In this document: positions 8,118 to 16,790 of the stretch, piece after piece
Layout: every line of letters starts with the position of its first letter
Numbering within the stretch: position 1 is the first letter of the stretch
Virus record (IMG/VR): IMGVR_UViG_3300045971_000577
Location: 305,146-369,145 of that record
Reading direction: 5' to 3' (one strand)
Length of the DNA: 64,000 bases
From: a virus
The notes under the pieces: model-generated
Seen by the model: the letters and a program-made list of their open reading frames with translations, nothing else
The model's database searches: none
Told to the model about the DNA's origin: nothing
Translations under genes and position numbers: made by a program

Positions 8118-9830
8118 TCACTGATCTCCGAAACTATCTACTTCAGGTGTCGATACATCCGGTGTAGTCGGATCTTCCATTTCACCATCATCTGGCGTCA
8201 TGTCGTCGATACCGGAGCTTGTAATACCTACATCAGATAGTCCGCCTGCAGCACTTCCACCGCCGCCACCTGCATTTTCATCAGGGAATGTCTTTGTAAG
8301 TCTGCTACGCTCTTCCTTCCACATACGCTCATTCTCGGCAAGTTCGCCTTCTGTCCAACCTAAGTAACGCTTCAAGATGAAACGCTTAGATACAAACGAA
8401 ATATCTGTCAATGCGGTAAACGTGTTGATCTTTGCAGAATCAAGTTCAAGCTGACGATATTCAGAGAACGATTGTGGTGGTGTAAATTCAAGTTCAAACA
8501 AACTGTTGTCAATTGTCACACCACGGTGCTTCAAAAACAACTTGAACTCTTGATCGATAGGTTCAATCACCTGCTGCTGGTAACGAGATACAACCTTAGC
8601 AAATCTAAATTCTTGAATAAATGCTGTACCTACTTTACCATCAGTAATAGCTGCGGTTCCATCCTCCGGACCTGTCGGCAAGTACGAACTAGGAACTCCT
8701 AACGCACGCATCATCTTATTGTTGAAATAACGCAAGTCATCAATGTCGCCTAGGTTTTCGCCACCTGGGAGAACTTCAACCTTAGATCCGCGGCCTTCGC
8801 TAGTTACAGCAAAGAAATAGTCTTCCAAGATAGACATAGGATTATAGGTAGAATCTACTACGTTGGCGCCGCCACCGGTTCTACTTGGAATACGCTTTTG
8901 TTGAACTTCATAACGAATACGTTCTAGGTACTGATTTGCCTTATTAGGTGGCATAGTACCTACGTCAATAAAGAATACACGACGCTCAGGGGCGCGGTGT
9001 ACACGATAGATAAGAATAGCGTCTTCGAGCAGTTCTTTCTGCTTGTAAACCTTGTAAATTTGCTCAAGTATGCTGAGGCCAAAGGGCCATGCAGCATTCA
9101 TACCTTCTGTCAGGGACAGTTGCACAATATGTTCGGCATCTACAGCCACGGCTCCACCGTCTTGATGGTTTGCTGTGCCTGCACCGCCGAAACCGCCGGA
9201 CACATAGTTCATATTACCTGCCATCGGCGGGGAGAAAACAATACTATTGGATCCAAATGCTTCATTTGAGAGCTTGTTAAGTTGATTTGTTGCAACCAGA
9301 CTTTTCATATTTAAGTCAATGTCTTTAACAAAATAACTTTCAATTTTCTTACCGTCAGATTCGTTTACGATTACTTTTTCAACCTTAGCTGGATCAATCC
9401 AGTACAACTTGAAAGATTCTGGATCGCGGATAAAAAATTGGTCGCCATAGACTAGAGTAGATCTGAAAATTCGCCATAGGCGTTTTGTCATCTTGTTCAG
9501 GCGGCACCATTGGCCTAGAGTTTTTTCTAGAATCTGTATTTCTGACGGAGTAGGTTCGTCGTTAAACTTCAACACAAGAGGAAGTTTTGTTACCTCGTCG
9601 CACTCTGTTCCAAAGTCAGCAATGGTATCTAATGCAGCACTAATTTCGTGATCGTAATTCATCTGATCGTAAACAGAATATCTCTGCAAACGATCAGGTG
9701 GGCCCGAATATACTTCCGGAAGCCAATTACTATATTTCGAAATAGATGCATAGGCAGAGGTTGAATCAACCGCTCTCTGTGCAACCGGTAACACCGAGTT
9801 AACGGGCTTGAAAAACTTACGCCAAGTCAT
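8118..9830 (-). CDS. 20: Portal protein, gp20-like
   Basis: 570 residues (T4 gp20 has 524). Typical portal segments include YDQMNYDHEISAALDTIADF (about 54-74), YGDQFFIRDPESFKLYWIDP (about 128-148) and RAPERRVFFIDVGTMPPNKA (about 280-300). The dodecameric portal forms the DNA gate at the head vertex and starts prohead assembly. The C-terminus is Gly/Asp-rich and probably disordered. It heads the capsid block in T4 order. Start ATG at 9830. Confidence 0.95.
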   Translation of the reverse strand: MTWRKFFKPVNSVLPVAQRAVDSTSAYASISKYSNWLPEVYSGPPDRLQRYSVYDQMNYDHEISAALDTIADFGTECDEVTKLPLVLKFNDEPTPSEIQILEKTLGQWCRLNKMTKRLWRIFRSTLVYGDQFFIRDPESFKLYWIDPAKVEKVIVNESDGKKIESYFVKDIDLNMKSLVATNQLNKLSNEAFGSNSIVFSPPMAGNMNYVSGGFGGAGTANHQDGGAVAVDAEHIVQLSLTEGMNAAWPFGLSILEQIYKVYKQKELLEDAILIYRVHRAPERRVFFIDVGTMPPNKANQYLERIRYEVQQKRIPSRTGGGANVVDSTYNPMSILEDYFFAVTSEGRGSKVEVLPGGENLGDIDDLRYFNNKMMRALGVPSSYLPTGPEDGTAAITDGKVGTAFIQEFRFAKVVSRYQQQVIEPIDQEFKLFLKHRGVTIDNSLFELEFTPPQSFSEYRQLELDSAKINTFTALTDISFVSKRFILKRYLGWTEGELAENERMWKEERSRLTKTFPDENAGGGGGSAAGGLSDVGITSSGIDDMTPDDGEMEDPTTPDVSTPEVDSFGDQ

Positions 9831-9875
9831 GTTTATTCTTCTTCATGGTTTATGCATCATGTCGGGCCTGTGTTA

Positions 9876-11960
9876 TCATGCACGGGCTCTTGTATATTTC
9901 AATATATCTTTATTTACACTGAGCAAGGCATTTGTTGATTCCAATACCTGTGCCATAATCTTAGCCTGATTGCCGAGTAAGCTATTTACCTCGGCATCGG
10001 CACCGGGTCTCTCTATTGCAGGGCTAGTCGCTGCAGATGCGGTCGGGGCGTCGGATCCATCTGTAGAAGATTTAGCGGGTTTGCCTGCCGGTACGGCCGA
10101 CGGGCTATCAATAGTCGTTGCTGCTGGTGATTTCGGAACAGATATTTCAGTAGACTTTTTAGGTGCTACAGCAGTTCCAGGGGATAGGTTCATCTTTTCT
10201 ACTTGTGCATTAACTTTTCGCCGGTGGGCAGCATCTTCACCACCGAAAATATTATCCATTACCCAGTCTGATACACCACCAACCACATCCTGTACATTTT
10301 CCCGGCCTTTATCATTTAATATACTGTTATATAATACTGTACCGGCCTGATATCCAAGATATGCTGCTCCTGCAAGAGCTATTAGCGAGCCACCGGCTGA
10401 TATTAATCGTGAAGTTACGGATGCTGTACTCTTTGCAAAAGCTTCACTACTACCTGTAAGTATCGATATGGTGCTGCTTATCTTAGGACCGATCACTGCC
10501 AAGCCACCTAACACCATTGCAGCAATAGCAAGATTACTGCGAACTTGCGCATCGGTCGATTTTATCCCACCATACACTGCATCATTAAATAGTTTTAGTG
10601 CAGATGTGGCGGCGTTTACCTGTCCAATCATCGGAAAGAATGCCGCCTCTACAATTGCCTTGGTCCGCTCTATCTGCTGATTTAACCCGGCAAGTGATGC
10701 CTGTGTTTTCTGTGCATTATCCATCTGGCCTTCAGTTGCCTGTGATGTTGCTCTACTCTGCTGAATTACTGCATTCACAAGGCCGCCGGCGGCCTTTCCG
10801 CCCTTATCCCATATAGGTGCTAAGCCGGCAATTTTGCCGCCGGCATTATTAAACTGTTTACCTAGAGAATCAAGTCGTGCGGTAAGTTCTTTAGGTGTTA
10901 TATGAAGCATATCGTGCGCTAATCGATTCAACTGCTCAGCTTCGGCGCCGAACCCGGCTGACACCAAGTCCAGATATCCCTTCACTTGTGCCGGGTTCGC
11001 TGCGCCGGCAAGTTCGGTAAACATTTCTCGAAGGCCGGCATCTTTGACTCCAGCCGCGGCCTTTGAAAAGTTGCCGGCGGCGTCTGTACCATATCGAGAT
11101 GCAATAAGCATAGCGTCAGAGGACTTCGCAGTGGCTTTCATATTCTCCTGGACTTGCTGCTCAGACATACCCATAGTTTTTGATAATCTACTTAGTTGTC
11201 CTGCAAGTTTTACCGAGTCTGCAGCAATCGCTTCCGAGCTCTTTCCGCGAATATCCATATATCCCATCTCGGATTCTATAAGAGTTCCGATCATGTCTCC
11301 AGCGGACTCGCCATAATAACCGAGTTGATTAAGTTTAGGTGTGGCAGAGGCCAACGCCTTAGTAAACTTTGTTGCACCGATAGCATTTACGCTAGAAGAA
11401 TATTTTTCCATTATCTTCTGCAGAGTTTCTAGACGTAGGCCGGTTTGTATAACCATCTGATTTAGTGATTCAAACCCATCAGTAGTTGAATTATTACCGT
11501 TCAGTAAGTTTATACCCGATGTGTACAACGAGTCATACACATCGAGATATTTTGTTTCGGCGGCGAATACCTTGCCGCCGACGGCGGCAATCATTCCTAG
11601 TATCTTATTGACTTTTTCGTCTTTGCCGAGTTTATCTTTAGCTAATCCTGCTTCGCGCTTCTTGCGGCGCTTTTCTAGCTCGTCATCAGCATTTCGTGTA
11701 TGTAGATTTCTGGCAAGCTTTTCTAGCTCGTCATTTACTTTCTTTGCGTCGGCGGGCGATAGTCCGCCACCTGCTCCGCCGCCAATCCCTTTCAGCTTAT
11801 TTAGACCTTCAAGGGTCTTCCCTTGAATTCTCATCGACTTTTCTAGAAACTCGGATATATCACTTAGTGTATCTTCAGTAGCCCACGCCGGTAGCTTACG
11901 GATTTCGTTAGCAAGAGTGTCTTCTGCGATGCCTGTAATAAAAACTGAGTTATCAGCCAT
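9876..11960 (-). CDS. Probable tail tape-measure protein (gp29-like role)
   Basis: 694 residues, helical and Ala/Gly-rich. A charged N-terminal coiled coil (about 75-125) is followed by long amphipathic helices and a hydrophobic patch near residues 475-545 (LAIAAMVLGGLAVIGPKIS; LIALAGAAYLGYQAG), as in tape-measure proteins whose hydrophobic segments interact with membrane. It is divergent from the gp26-like gene, its T4 hub partner. I see no enzymatic motif. Assignment rests on architecture and context, not on a recognised signature. Confidence 0.65.
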   Translation of the reverse strand: MADNSVFITGIAEDTLANEIRKLPAWATEDTLSDISEFLEKSMRIQGKTLEGLNKLKGIGGGAGGGLSPADAKKVNDELEKLARNLHTRNADDELEKRRKKREAGLAKDKLGKDEKVNKILGMIAAVGGKVFAAETKYLDVYDSLYTSGINLLNGNNSTTDGFESLNQMVIQTGLRLETLQKIMEKYSSSVNAIGATKFTKALASATPKLNQLGYYGESAGDMIGTLIESEMGYMDIRGKSSEAIAADSVKLAGQLSRLSKTMGMSEQQVQENMKATAKSSDAMLIASRYGTDAAGNFSKAAAGVKDAGLREMFTELAGAANPAQVKGYLDLVSAGFGAEAEQLNRLAHDMLHITPKELTARLDSLGKQFNNAGGKIAGLAPIWDKGGKAAGGLVNAVIQQSRATSQATEGQMDNAQKTQASLAGLNQQIERTKAIVEAAFFPMIGQVNAATSALKLFNDAVYGGIKSTDAQVRSNLAIAAMVLGGLAVIGPKISSTISILTGSSEAFAKSTASVTSRLISAGGSLIALAGAAYLGYQAGTVLYNSILNDKGRENVQDVVGGVSDWVMDNIFGGEDAAHRRKVNAQVEKMNLSPGTAVAPKKSTEISVPKSPAATTIDSPSAVPAGKPAKSSTDGSDAPTASAATSPAIERPGADAEVNSLLGNQAKIMAQVLESTNALLSVNKDILKYTRARA

Positions 11961-11983
11961 AAAAACCTTCGATTATGTCCCGT

Positions 11984-11991
11984 GATAAATA
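11984..11991 (+). promoter_or_regulatory. Late promoter box for the gp26-like operon
   Basis: GATAAATA on the plus strand, 49 bp before the gp26-like start. It faces an equivalent minus-strand box at 12012-12019, so the two late promoters overlap head to head in the divergent intergenic region. Confidence 0.55.
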
Positions 11992-12011
11992 AGTGAAAGA
12001 GTAGTCAAGAC

Positions 12012-12019
12012 TATTTATC
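12012..12019 (-). promoter_or_regulatory. Late promoter box for the tape-measure gene
   Basis: GATAAATA on the minus strand, 51 bp before the start at 11960. It pairs with the plus-strand box 20 bp to its left. Confidence 0.55.
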
Positions 12020-12040
12020 AAATACTTTTCAGAGGCAAAT

Positions 12041-12880
12041 ATGGATCAAAATGTAAATCCGCTAAAACAATATTTCAGAGCAATCAAAATGTATATGCAA
12101 CTTCCTAGTGGAACGAGCTATTACACTCCGGGAATTATCGACTTCACAGATAAGGGCGAAGTTGCAGTTTATCCGATGACCGGAAAAGATGAGATTGCGC
12201 TCAAGAATCCCGACGCATTGCTAAACGGCGAAGCATTGATCGAGGTGCTTATAAGTTGCGTGCCAGCGGTAAAAGACCCACGCAAACTGCTTACAAACGA
12301 CATCGATGCATTGATTACTGCTGTCAGATATGCTACATACAATGATTCCTTAGAAACCACAATACATTGTCCAAAATGCAATCACGAGAATACATATAAG
12401 CTCGATCTGCAATACGCACTCGATAACATGGCATCGCTAGAAACTGAATATGTAGTAAATCTAGATTCCGGTGTATCGGTATTTCTAACACCATACCGAT
12501 TTCCCGAACTACTCAAAAGTCTACATGCTCAGTTTGAGCGAAACAAACTTGCACGGGCCGTAGATAGCGAAACATTATCGGATGAACAGAGATCAGGTAT
12601 TTTCAGAAAAGCATTTAAGGAAATGGCCGTAACAAAGTTTTCTCTTATGTGTGGTGCTGTGGATAAGGTAGTAGACGAGAATAACAATGTAAATGTAACC
12701 GATAAATCGTTTATTCATGAGTTCCTTCAGAATATTGATAAAAAAAGTGCAGACAAGATTAGCGACATGATTGACGAAATCAATGCGGTAGGAATCAAAC
12801 GAACATTTACAGCAACATGCGAAAAGTGTACCCATCAGTGGGATAGCGAGATTGACTTTAATCCTGTAAATTTTTCATAA
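12041..12880 (+). CDS. 26: Baseplate hub assembly protein, gp26-like (T4_baseplate family)
   Basis: 279 residues. The segment LLNGEALIEVLISCVPAVKD, followed by DIDALITAVRYATYND (about residues 61-108), is the core of the T4_baseplate family. Two CxxC pairs (CPKC near residue 110; CEKC near 265) could bind zinc. The family assists assembly of the central baseplate hub. RBS AGAGG lies before ATG 12041. It begins a three-gene plus-strand operon. Confidence 0.88.
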   Translation: MDQNVNPLKQYFRAIKMYMQLPSGTSYYTPGIIDFTDKGEVAVYPMTGKDEIALKNPDALLNGEALIEVLISCVPAVKDPRKLLTNDIDALITAVRYATYNDSLETTIHCPKCNHENTYKLDLQYALDNMASLETEYVVNLDSGVSVFLTPYRFPELLKSLHAQFERNKLARAVDSETLSDEQRSGIFRKAFKEMAVTKFSLMCGAVDKVVDENNNVNVTDKSFIHEFLQNIDKKSADKISDMIDEINAVGIKRTFTATCEKCTHQWDSEIDFNPVNFS

Positions 12881-12888
12881 GGTCACTA

Positions 12889-13107
12889 ATGACTTACCCG
12901 GCCGAGAAGTTGGGTGACCTTATCGAATCATACATCAAGGACGGGTTACTACTCAAAGAGCAGATAGCTGATATTTGTTATCATATGGAAGGTGGCATTG
13001 AGTGGAATTCTGCGTGGGGTATGAGCTTCGAGGATAGAGAAATTGTTGTCAAAGTTATAAACAGACGTAATAAGGAAAAAAATCCGGGCGGCAAGGATTA
13101 CATATAA
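12889..13107 (+). CDS. Small conserved baseplate-operon protein
   Basis: 72 residues, 9 bp after the gp26-like gene, with AAGG eight bases before ATG. IEWNSAWGMSFEDREIVVKV (about 40-60) resembles short proteins encoded next to gp26 in other T4-superfamily phages. A hub-assembly role is possible from position (T4 has small hub-assembly factors such as gp51), but no signature proves it. Confidence 0.65.
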   Translation: MTYPAEKLGDLIESYIKDGLLLKEQIADICYHMEGGIEWNSAWGMSFEDREIVVKVINRRNKEKNPGGKDYI

Positions 13108-13117
13108 GGATTGTATC

Positions 13118-13690
13118 ATGCAAAAGAAAGATATACACGATGTAGAGTTACCAGGAGATGATATCGATTGCTGGGAGAAGTATCCTAAACATAGGTGGGT
13201 GTACGATCTATCACGCTTACTCGATGCACAACATATTAAGTGGAGTCCGTACAAGACTGATGAAATGACTTCTGAAATTCAGAATATGGAATTTGAAAGT
13301 GCTAAACCGGTGGTTTATGATCCCGCGCAGATATTCATCAAGGAACCTACAGAAATATGTGTGTGGACAGAGGTGTTTATTGTAAAAGGAGAGATCAAAC
13401 TAATGCGCAAAGTCGATATCAACACACGTAAAGAAATCGACGGAATCATCGGCAGTATAGAACTTCGCATAAATGCCTTTGTCACTCTGTACTTCCAGAA
13501 GTTTACCGGTGTAATATCAGTGGGATCGGTAGGCGCAGATATATACTCAATCCGACTACGGCCAGTGTCAGAATTAGCCTTAGAGGCTAATGTAGACGTT
13601 GTGAAGCTCGGTAAGCGGATTTATAAGAGAACTGGCATTACGTTACATGGTCTTACAGACCAAGAACTTCACGAATCACTCGCTTCGTGA
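13118..13690 (+). CDS. Hypothetical protein, gp26 operon
   Basis: 190 residues. The N-terminus has CWEKYPKHRWVYDLSRLLDA, then strand-rich sequence (FIKEPTEICVWTEVFIVKGE) and a helical C-terminus. No transmembrane segment or catalytic motif is seen. It follows the small gene by 10 bp with AAGGA before ATG, so it is co-expressed with baseplate genes. Function unknown. Confidence 0.7.
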   Translation: MQKKDIHDVELPGDDIDCWEKYPKHRWVYDLSRLLDAQHIKWSPYKTDEMTSEIQNMEFESAKPVVYDPAQIFIKEPTEICVWTEVFIVKGEIKLMRKVDINTRKEIDGIIGSIELRINAFVTLYFQKFTGVISVGSVGADIYSIRLRPVSELALEANVDVVKLGKRIYKRTGITLHGLTDQELHESLAS

Positions 13691-13755
13691 ACTCAGCTCG
13701 CATTCGTTCGTCCTAGACACTTCGTGAACAATTTTGTAACACAGTGATTGTGTTT

Positions 13756-13787
13756 AGTATGATGACGGAGGAGTATGATGACGGAGG
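13756..13787. repeat. 16-bp tandem duplication
   Basis: AGTATGATGACGGAGG occurs twice back to back. The unit contains a Shine-Dalgarno-like GGAGG and two ATGs, but only a 14-codon frame follows. Confidence 0.85.
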
Positions 13788-14316
13788 AGTCAGACCAAGG
13801 GTATCCAAAACCTGGATAAGGAAATACATGACAGTATCACCAGATCTGAACCGAAATATTTTTGTAGTGTTGGATTGATTATGTCAACTACACGCGTCAA
13901 TAGCGTTTCGGAAGGGGCCTTGCGGCTCATTGCATTTGTAATCACTTTCAGATAGCAATTACGCAACCGGCGGGCCATACCCTGTTTTCACATACCCACC
14001 GCAAACTTAAACTCGATTATCTTACTCGCCACAATGGTGACATTCTTATAACCTTGCCCCTGCACACCCAGAGGTCTTGGCTGTTGCTCTCCATTCCGAA
14101 AGACACGCCAGCGAAAAGTTGTCTAGGCTCGCTAACCTAATGTGTTGTAGAAATACTGCTTTTTGGAGTTAAATGAGATTTGGGCTTGTGTGCTTGGTAG
14201 TTTTGATGTGTAAACCTATACGCTTTGATCTTATACGTTCACAGGGCGCGTCAGTCCTGCTATCTAATGATTTTCTAGTTTTGCTTGAACAGTGTTTGCT
14301 GTTAGCAGTAGTTATA

Positions 14317-14340
14317 TCGCAGCGTCGCGCGACGCTGCGA
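14317..14340. repeat. 24-bp perfect palindrome
   Basis: TCGCAGCGTCGC followed directly by its reverse complement, no loop. It is flanked by outer inverted arms AGTAGTT (14307-14313) and AACTACT (14347-14353). It sits at the 3' end of the minus-strand adhesin gene without a following T-run, so it could be an atypical terminator or a protein-binding or recombination site. Confidence 0.85.
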
Positions 14341-14354
14341 TTCTTGAACTACTA

Positions 14355-15521
14355 TTAAGCTGCGTTAGATGGGAAAGATTTGCCTTCACCCCATATGACT
14401 CTAACTCCGCCATTACCACCGACACCACGAGTCGCGTCGACCCCTAGTCCGCAGCCGCCGCCACCGTATAATCCCCCATAACCGCCGGGCGCGGCCGATG
14501 CGTATGCGTTACCTGCATCGCCACCGGATCCTCCGTCACCGCCTGCACCGCTCGTGCTGCCGCCAGCGCCTGCAGCGCCTACACCAAATAATCCCACTCC
14601 GCCGCCGCCGCCAGCTAAGGAGCCGCCAGCACCACCACCAGCACCGCCACCTGTCCCGCTACCACCGGTAGTCAATGCAGTTCCGGAAAGGCTGGCGCCA
14701 GCACCACCGTTTCCAGAATATCCGCCAGCACCGGCACCGCCCGCAGCACCTGTGCCACTGGCCATACCTCCGTTTCCTCCGTTTCCACCTGTGCCGCCAG
14801 TTCCGCCACCACCTGTCGCAATATATCCGCCGTCGGCCAAACTTCTCTTAGACGCGCCCTGCCCGCCTGCTGCTATTAGTATTGTTGCCCCGCCTATGTC
14901 GTTAACAACTATAGAGTTAGTCCCTGAGAACCCGTTATTATTGGTACTACCTGACCAAGTGGTGTTATTTGCTGCCCGCCCGCCTTGTCCGACAGTAATA
15001 GACAGCGTTTGGCCAGGCGTAACTGATATATTGTTCACATATCTCAATCCACCGCCGGCGCCACCGTTTCCGTAGTTGGCCGGAATATTAGTTCCACGAA
15101 ATGCACAGCCACCGCCGCCACCACCTACTGCGACTATAGAAACAGCCGTAACACCTGCCGGTACAGTAAACGATCCTGTCGAGTTAAATAGTTGGGAACC
15201 TGTAGCAACAGTTACAGTGATATAATCTGTCTTTACTATAATATCCGATCCTGCAGAATTTGTTACTGTTAGCTTCACAGTATATGTTCCACCGACTGTG
15301 TACACATATGTTGGGTTTTGGGAAGTAGATGTTGCTGTGCCGTCATTTTTAAAATCCCACAACCAGGATGTTGGGCTATTTGTTGAGGTATCAGTGAAGT
15401 TTATGGTTAGCGGAGAATTGCCGCTAGCAGTATCAGCTGTGAAATTAGCCACCGGTACAACGGCTATCGATCCCATAATAACGCGACCGTCAATGATAAT
15501 ATTATTTAAACTTGTCGACAT
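14355..15521 (-). CDS. PKD plus glycine-rich adhesin
   Basis: 388 residues. N-terminal MSTSLNNIIIDGRVIMG shares the NxxxxxGRV element of the adhesin at 1422-2288. Residues 25-100 form a PKD domain (WLWDFKNDGT, NPTYVYTVGGTYTVKLTV). FNSTGSFTVPAGVTAVSIV then opens a glycine-rich domain that closes with VRVIWGEGKSFPSNAA. The gene looks like a fusion of the two adhesin types at the left end of the window. A receptor-binding role is inferred. The endolysin gene lies immediately upstream, its stop abutting this start. Confidence 0.85.
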   Translation of the reverse strand: MSTSLNNIIIDGRVIMGSIAVVPVANFTADTASGNSPLTINFTDTSTNSPTSWLWDFKNDGTATSTSQNPTYVYTVGGTYTVKLTVTNSAGSDIIVKTDYITVTVATGSQLFNSTGSFTVPAGVTAVSIVAVGGGGGGCAFRGTNIPANYGNGGAGGGLRYVNNISVTPGQTLSITVGQGGRAANNTTWSGSTNNNGFSGTNSIVVNDIGGATILIAAGGQGASKRSLADGGYIATGGGGTGGTGGNGGNGGMASGTGAAGGAGAGGYSGNGGAGASLSGTALTTGGSGTGGGAGGGAGGSLAGGGGGVGLFGVGAAGAGGSTSGAGGDGGSGGDAGNAYASAAPGGYGGLYGGGGCGLGVDATRGVGGNGGVRVIWGEGKSFPSNAA

Positions 15522-16103
15522 TTAGAAATTTTCCATATTATTAGTTGTGAATACACGCAGTTCACTCGAACGACGTAGCCAACCTGTGAGGAATCTTGAT
15601 TGAGATGGATTGCGTGCAACAATATCGCGATAGAACTTATCTCTGACATCGCACACCTTATTGCATAAATCTATAGGATCAAATCCTGCCAACGCTGTAA
15701 GTGTTTGTTTACCGATAATGCCGTCGGCGTCGACGCCTGCAGCCGTTTGCAAGAACTTCTTAGCGCGGCCGACCCCGTGGTTGACACAGCAGTCAAAATG
15801 TAGAACTGCTACACGTGGGTCAAGTCTATCACACAAACCGGCAATCCAGTATCTATCGTAATAAACCGCCTCTGCGTCTTCCCATGTTAGTGCAGTAATG
15901 TCTAGGTCAGTATTGGCATTCTTTGCGACGCCAAATTTTGTTTCGCCGCCGCGGTCGAGTGGATCATCAACGTAACCCACTGCCTTTCGCTGTGCTGGTG
16001 TATCAATAAGTCCTGCTTCTACGTCTGGTGTTAACTTAAAATTAGATCCCACTTCATACAACATGGCATGTAACACTGCTGATTCAAATGCTGCACTATA
16101 CAT
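15522..16103 (-). CDS. Endolysin, GH108-type muramidase with C-terminal binding domain
   Basis: 193 residues, normal for the family. DDPLDRGGETKFGVAKNA (about residues 46-63) is the GH108 core. The probable catalytic Glu is E17 in LYEVG, separated from the core by an insertion seen in related endolysins. FDCCVNHGVGRAKKFLQTAA and DGIIGKQTLTAL form the C-terminal PG_binding_3-type part. The enzyme would cleave peptidoglycan glycan strands at lysis. No signal peptide is visible, so a holin elsewhere is expected. RBS GGAG lies before ATG 16103. Its start overlaps the stop of the upstream HNH gene. Confidence 0.88.
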   Translation of the reverse strand: MYSAAFESAVLHAMLYEVGSNFKLTPDVEAGLIDTPAQRKAVGYVDDPLDRGGETKFGVAKNANTDLDITALTWEDAEAVYYDRYWIAGLCDRLDPRVAVLHFDCCVNHGVGRAKKFLQTAAGVDADGIIGKQTLTALAGFDPIDLCNKVCDVRDKFYRDIVARNPSQSRFLTGWLRRSSELRVFTTNNMENF

Positions 16104-16755
16104 AATTTTTCTCCTTGTTTTTACAATTATTACCGTGCGATCGAGAAAAATTACCGGGATCTGATACTCCGCGGCAATATATACAAGAAATTTTTGGACG
16201 GTTAAATGCTTTTATAGATTTTCTTTCCTTTGTTTCTGCAGAATCTGCCTTACCGGTGTTAGGCGAAGGTTTTCCGAACATTGGATTATGTTCCCCGGAT
16301 AGTTTTTCTGATATCTTCTTTTTTACAGATAGCGGTGTTTTTCTATGTTGAGAAAGTTTTGTATCTGATATTTTAGATTTTGTCTCAACTGTGTGCGCAA
16401 TATTGCGATTCGGTGCGGGTCGACCATAGTTGTGATGATTAGTTCCTGTCTTAGATTTTAGATTACTTATTAATCTTCGTCTTAACCACCCGTACACTTT
16501 ATTATTTCTTTTATGTTTCTGCGTGCCAGCAGACATCATTATTGCCGCATAAACTAATTTAGGTTCTGTGGGATGTATCTTAATTAATAATTGATGCGCT
16601 ACATAATGTTCTTCGGGTGTAAGAGACACAATGTTATCAGCTATGTCTAGCCCACCTATACACTTCGGTACAATATGATGTCTCTCTGTATATTCGCACA
16701 AGATCCTATTCTTTGCACGATTAATAAGTCGATCATAGTGATTAAGATAGTTCAT
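16096..16755 (-). CDS. HNH homing endonuclease (third copy)
   Basis: 219 residues from the ATG at 16755 (MNYLNHYDRLIN), chosen because the other two copies start the same way; the longer frame to 16806 runs into the divergent gene's start region. HNH core: ERHHIVPKCIGGLDIADNIV and LTPEEHYVAHQLL. The middle has NUMOD3-like GEHNPMFGKPSPNTGKA. The C-terminus, unlike its relatives, has a possible zinc knuckle, CIYCRGVSDPGNFSRSHGNNC. It lies directly upstream of the endolysin gene and overlaps its start by 8 bp. Confidence 0.85.
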   Translation of the reverse strand: MNYLNHYDRLINRAKNRILCEYTERHHIVPKCIGGLDIADNIVSLTPEEHYVAHQLLIKIHPTEPKLVYAAIMMSAGTQKHKRNNKVYGWLRRRLISNLKSKTGTNHHNYGRPAPNRNIAHTVETKSKISDTKLSQHRKTPLSVKKKISEKLSGEHNPMFGKPSPNTGKADSAETKERKSIKAFNRPKISCIYCRGVSDPGNFSRSHGNNCKNKEKNYV

Positions 16756-16766
16756 GATATATTTAT

Positions 16767-16774
16767 GATAAATA
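16767..16774 (+). promoter_or_regulatory. Late promoter box
   Basis: GATAAATA on the plus strand, 16 bp before the start of the Holliday-resolvase-like gene, with AGGGG ribosome site between. Confidence 0.55.
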
Positions 16775-16790
16775 ATAAAAAGGGGACATA

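Larger units (their letters stand above)
13691..14354. other. Long intergenic region with no convincing gene
   Basis: 664 bp between the convergent ends of the gp26 operon and a glycine-rich adhesin gene. It holds a 16-bp tandem duplication (13756-13787) and a 24-bp perfect palindrome (14317-14340). No good start plus open frame is seen, apart from a doubtful 61-codon frame at 14173-14358. No tRNA fold was recognised. It may be the remains of deleted genes or a recombination-prone spacer. Confidence 0.6.

Noticed and set aside
14173-14358. 61-codon plus-strand frame with GGAG four bases before ATG
   Set aside because: No promoter, no recognisable motif, runs through the 24-bp palindrome; kept only as a remote possibility.
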